From: an uncultured Clostridia bacterium | Lineage (GTDB): Bacteria; Bacillota; Clostridia; Oscillospirales; Oscillospiraceae | DNA length: 8,620 bases | Direction of reading: 5' to 3' | NCBI GenBank assembly: GCA_946006895.1 | Contig: CAMFZO010000046.1 | Coordinates: 1 to 8,620 of the forward strand | Part shown: piece after piece, positions 6,050 to 8,620 of the stretch | Position numbering within the stretch: position 1 is the first letter of the stretch | Layout of the letters: every line of letters starts with the position of its first letter | Notes under the pieces: model-generated | Database searches by the model: none | Told to the model about the DNA's origin: nothing | Seen by the model: only the letters and a program-made list of their open reading frames with translations | Position numbers and translations under genes: made by a program

Positions 6050-7051
6050 TTAAAACCAGATGCGAACACCGAGCCATGCGACAACGCACATGAGCACGGT
6101 CACAAGGACGAATACCGTCCAGATCTTCTTCTCCGACCAGCCGCACATCTCAAAATGATGATGGATAGGCGCCATTTTGAAAATGCGCTTGCCGTGGGTC
6201 AGCTTGAAATAGCCCACCTGCAAAATGTCCGAGAGGGTTTCGACGATGTAGACCAGACCCACCAGCAGCAGCACCAGGGGCATATCCAGGGCAAAGGCCA
6301 TGCCGACCACCGCGCCGCCCAAAAACAGAGAGCCGGTGTCGCCCATAAAGACCTTGGCCGGGTAAAAATTATAGCACAAAAAGCCGCCCAGGCCGCCCAG
6401 CAGCGCCGCCGGGAACGAGGCAAGGCCCCGATGGGCCGTGGTCTGGGAAAGGGCGACCACCGTGAAAAAGAGCATGACCGGCATGGTAACGCCGCTGGCC
6501 AGGCCGTCGATGCCGTCGGTCAGATTGACCGCGTTGACACAGCCGACGATGGCAAACATGGCAACCGCCAGATACAAAAGCTCCGGCACATGGGCCACAG
6601 GCTCCTTGACAAAGGGGATATACAGGTCGTATTTCAGCGCCCCGGTAAAGTGCATGGCCGCCAGGAAAACAGCCGCCGCCAGCACCTGAAGCAGGAGCTT
6701 CTGCACCCCGGTCAGGCCCAGATTGCGTTTCTTTTTGACCTTGATAAAATCATCGTAAAAGCCGATCAGGCCGAACATAACCGCAAGAGCCAGCACCAGA
6801 AGATGGGAATAGTCACCGCTTTGCATGGCCTCCCAGCCGGTGACGATGCACAAAAGCGACGCGGCAATGAACATCAGGCCGCCCATGGTAGGCGTACCGG
6901 CCTTGCCGTTGTGCCATTTCGGCCCCACCTCGCGGATGGACTGTCCCGCTTTCAGCGCGCGCAAGGCGGGTATCAGAATCTTTCCAAGGATCAAAGCGAT
7001 TAAGAATCCTCCAACAACTGAGATGATTGCCATAATCGGTGCTTTATCCAT
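6050..7051 (-). CDS. mraY: Phospho-N-acetylmuramoyl-pentapeptide transferase MraY
   Basis: MraY is a polytopic membrane enzyme that transfers phospho-MurNAc-pentapeptide from the UDP precursor to undecaprenyl phosphate, forming lipid I. Numbered from ATG at 7051 (333 residues), it shows GPKWHNGKAGTPTMGG (43-58), the Asp-Asp pair with Lys in DDFIK (100-104), NLTDGIDGL (176-184), FMGDTGS (235-241) with Asp238, and the PIHHHFE motif (295-301). These are the Mg2+ and uridine/substrate-binding elements of the family. The start is set by GGAGG 8 nt upstream. An in-frame ATG six codons earlier (7069) has no ribosome binding site. The first 8 nt overlap the end of murF, so translation is probably coupled. 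The length is close to the usual 320-360 residues. Confidence 0.98.
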   Translation of the reverse strand: MDKAPIMAIISVVGGFLIALILGKILIPALRALKAGQSIREVGPKWHNGKAGTPTMGGLMFIAASLLCIVTGWEAMQSGDYSHLLVLALAVMFGLIGFYDDFIKVKKKRNLGLTGVQKLLLQVLAAAVFLAAMHFTGALKYDLYIPFVKEPVAHVPELLYLAVAMFAIVGCVNAVNLTDGIDGLASGVTMPVMLFFTVVALSQTTAHRGLASFPAALLGGLGGFLCYNFYPAKVFMGDTGSLFLGGAVVGMAFALDMPLVLLLVGLVYIVETLSDILQVGYFKLTHGKRIFKMAPIHHHFEMCGWSEKKIWTVFVLVTVLMCVVAWLGVRIWF

Positions 7052-8414
7052 GCTGTGTTCCTCCGTCATTCATATCCAGTAATCGGAGCACGCGCTCCAT
7101 TTTCATGCCACGGCTGCCTTTGACCAGCAGATTGTCTCCGGCGCGCAGCTCTGCCTTCAGTGCCTGCGCCAGTTCCTCATGACTTTCAAAGTATTTCGCG
7201 TTTTTCATGCCCGCGTCCAGTGCGCCGCGGACGGTCTGTTCGCTGTTGGCACCGTAGGCGAAAAGAACGTCCGCCGTCTGCGCCGCCAGGGTGCCGACCC
7301 GGTAGTGAGCCTGCGGCGCGAGAGGCCCCAGCTCCAGCATACCGCCCAGGGCGGCGAGCTTTCTTCCGGGATAGCTTCCCAATACGCCAAAGGCAGCCTC
7401 CATGGACTCCGGCCCGGCGTTATAGCAATCCTCTATGATCTTTACGCCGCGGCAGTCGTAAATATGCTGCCGCATACCCGTGTTGCGGAAGCCCGCCAGA
7501 CCGCTTTCGATCCGCTCGGGCGCCACGCCGCATTTCAGGCCCACGGTGATGGCTGCCAGGGCGTTAAGGATATTGTGCTCTCCCACCGCCGGCAGGGTGA
7601 TCTCCATGGACGTGCCAAACGCGTCGGCGGTAAAATGCGTTGTGTCATTTTTCGTGGTGATATTTTTCGCCCGGACGTCATTTATTTCACCCAGGCCGAA
7701 GGTCACCGCGTGGTATCGCTCCGCCACGGAAGAAAGCAGGTCGTTGTCGCCGTTGAACACGGCAAGGCCGCCAGGACGCAGGCCCTCCAGAATTTCGAGC
7801 TTTGCCTGTAAAATGCCCTCCCGGGAGCTGAGGTTCTCCATGTGCATGGTGCCGATATTGGTGATGACGGCGATGTCCGGCTGGGCAATGCGCGTCAGCA
7901 GGGAGATTTCCCCGAAGTGGTTCATGCCCATCTCCAGAACCGCCGCCTCGTCAGCCCGGTCCAGATGCAGGACCGTCACCGGCAGGCCCAGGCCGTTGTT
8001 GAAATTCTCCGGTGTCTTTTGGGTGCGGCAGGTAGTGCTCAGCACAGCCGCGATCATTTCCTTGGTGGTGGTCTTTCCGACGCTGCCCGTGACGCCCACC
8101 ACCCGCAGGCCCAGACTCTCCCGGTAACCCCGGGCGATGTCCTGCAGCGCGGCGACCGTGTCGCTTACGTTGATCGCCGGAATATCCTCCCGGACAGGCT
8201 CACTCACCAGCACCGCCGCCGCGCCTTTATCCAGCGCGTCGGGGATAAAATCATGGCCGTTGCGCGCACCGGTGACGGCGACGAACAGCTCTCCCGGTCG
8301 GAGCTTTCTGCTGTCAAAATTCGCGCCGCAGAAGCTCACTTCCGCAAAGGCCGGCGCGACCGTACCGCCGCACCATAGGGCAGCCTGTTTCAAAGAGATG
8401 TTTCCGTTTCCCAT
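7044..8414 (-). CDS. murF: UDP-MurNAc-tripeptide--D-Ala-D-Ala ligase MurF
   Basis: MurF is the cytoplasmic ATP-dependent ligase that adds D-Ala-D-Ala to UDP-MurNAc-tripeptide, the last cytoplasmic step. The 456-residue protein has the three Mur-ligase domains. The N-terminal substrate domain includes FDSRKLRPGELFVA. The central ATPase has P-loop GVTGSVGKTTTK (107-118), NFNNGLGLP (137-145), EMGMNHFGEI, TNIGTMHMEN and the likely carbamylated Lys205. The C-terminal domain has YNAGP (331-335), LGGMLELGP and KGSRGMKME (432-440). The family form of the first C-terminal motif is usually YNANP, so one Asn is Gly here. The ATG start has AGGAGG 13 nt upstream, longer than ideal. The gene overlaps murE by 25 nt and mraY by 8 nt. 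NFNNGLGLP and the YNA(N)P region distinguish it from MurE. Confidence 0.97.
   Translation of the reverse strand: MGNGNISLKQAALWCGGTVAPAFAEVSFCGANFDSRKLRPGELFVAVTGARNGHDFIPDALDKGAAAVLVSEPVREDIPAINVSDTVAALQDIARGYRESLGLRVVGVTGSVGKTTTKEMIAAVLSTTCRTQKTPENFNNGLGLPVTVLHLDRADEAAVLEMGMNHFGEISLLTRIAQPDIAVITNIGTMHMENLSSREGILQAKLEILEGLRPGGLAVFNGDNDLLSSVAERYHAVTFGLGEINDVRAKNITTKNDTTHFTADAFGTSMEITLPAVGEHNILNALAAITVGLKCGVAPERIESGLAGFRNTGMRQHIYDCRGVKIIEDCYNAGPESMEAAFGVLGSYPGRKLAALGGMLELGPLAPQAHYRVGTLAAQTADVLFAYGANSEQTVRGALDAGMKNAKYFESHEELAQALKAELRAGDNLLVKGSRGMKMERVLRLLDMNDGGTQHG
7060..7064 (-). promoter_or_regulatory. Ribosome binding site fixing the mraY start
   Basis: GGAGG on the minus strand, inside the last codons of murF, lies 8 nt before the ATG at 7051. 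The earlier ATG at 7069 has no comparable motif, so the shorter protein is chosen. Confidence 0.85.
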
Positions 8415-8620
8415 AAAGCCGAGGCAACCTCCTCGCGTTCATCTAAATGCGTTTTTTCCCTGCCGAGGATCTGATAGGTCTCATGGCCCTTCCCCGCCAG
8501 AACGATGATGTCGTCCTTTTTTGCCTCCGCCATGGCAAGGCGGATGGCCTTGCGGCGGTTTTCCTCCACAATGTAGGGGGTTTTCGTATTCGTCATGCCG
8601 GCAAGGATCTCGTCGATAAT
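8390..8620 (-). CDS. murE: UDP-MurNAc-tripeptide synthetase MurE, C-terminal end (cut by window edge)
   Basis: Only the last 76 residues are present; the reading frame is open to the window edge. MurE is the cytoplasmic ligase that adds the third stem-peptide residue (meso-diaminopimelate or L-lysine). The fragment has the typical C-terminal signature: IIDEILAG, then VEENRRKAIRLAM (family form IeDRxxAI), VLAGKGHETYQILG, and THLDEREEV, which corresponds to the FDDRE segment. The motif that predicts the added amino acid (DNPR or its counterpart) lies outside the window, so substrate specificity cannot be read. The stop TGA falls 25 nt inside murF. This fragment cannot be MurF or MurD because of the AGKGHETYQ signature, and a complete murF follows directly. 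Confidence 0.93.
   Translation of the reverse strand: MIDEILAGMTNTKTPYIVEENRRKAIRLAMAEAKKDDIIVLAGKGHETYQILGREKTHLDEREEVASALWETETSL
8428..8433 (-). promoter_or_regulatory. Widely spaced ribosome binding site of murF
   Basis: AGGAGG on the minus strand lies within the end of murE and 13 nt before the murF ATG, longer than the 5-9 nt typical of its neighbours. No other start codon with better spacing gives the MurF N-terminus, so reduced initiation or reliance on coupling with murE is inferred. Confidence 0.6.

Noticed and set aside
1..8620. Search for CRISPR repeats, insertion sequences, tRNA or rRNA genes and phage or defence genes
   Set aside because: Nothing supports any of these. The window is a continuous housekeeping cluster.

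Overview
The window is a stretch of the division and cell-wall (dcw) gene cluster. It reads entirely on the minus strand, so the gene order in the direction of transcription runs from high to low coordinates: murE (3' end only) - murF - mraY - ftsW/spoVE - murG - murA - ftsQ/divIB - ftsZ. All eight genes are recognisable from family motifs, and none is frameshifted or interrupted. The G+C-rich coding sequence, strong GGAGG-type ribosome binding sites, TTG start use and DivIB-like FtsQ suggest a Gram-positive Firmicute of class Clostridia, possibly an Oscillospiraceae/Ruminococcaceae-type gut anaerobe. That placement is inference.

Positions 8620-2384 carry the lipid II and septal genes, packed as one transcription unit. 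murE/murF overlap by 25 nt and murF/mraY by 8 nt; ftsW/murG and murA/ftsQ are separated by 12 and 11 nt. Two gaps are longer. The 83-nt mraY-ftsW gap is where murD often lies. The 50-nt murG-murA gap contains a 13-bp RNA hairpin that buries the murA Shine-Dalgarno sequence and ends at the base before its start codon. Positions 1336-1196 hold an AT-rich intergenic region with a good sigma-A-type promoter (TTGACC, 17 bp, TAAAAT) that should give ftsZ its own transcript. A strong hairpin without a U tract follows ftsZ at 65-100.

The products act in sequence. MurA commits UDP-GlcNAc to muramic acid synthesis. MurE and MurF complete the UDP-MurNAc-pentapeptide. MraY and MurG make lipid I and lipid II at the membrane. 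FtsW polymerises glycan at the septum, FtsQ/DivIB scaffolds the division complex, and FtsZ forms the ring. murB, murC, murD and ftsA, which often lie in this part of the cluster, are absent from the window.

I found no mobile elements, CRISPR arrays, RNA genes or sign of a novel multi-gene system. The interesting signals are regulatory and structural: the murA hairpin, the rearranged gene content, the FtsQ cytoplasmic repeat, and an atypical FtsZ C-terminus. Several starts were reassigned from ribosome binding sites: ftsZ 1195, murA 3642, ftsW 5966 and mraY 7051.
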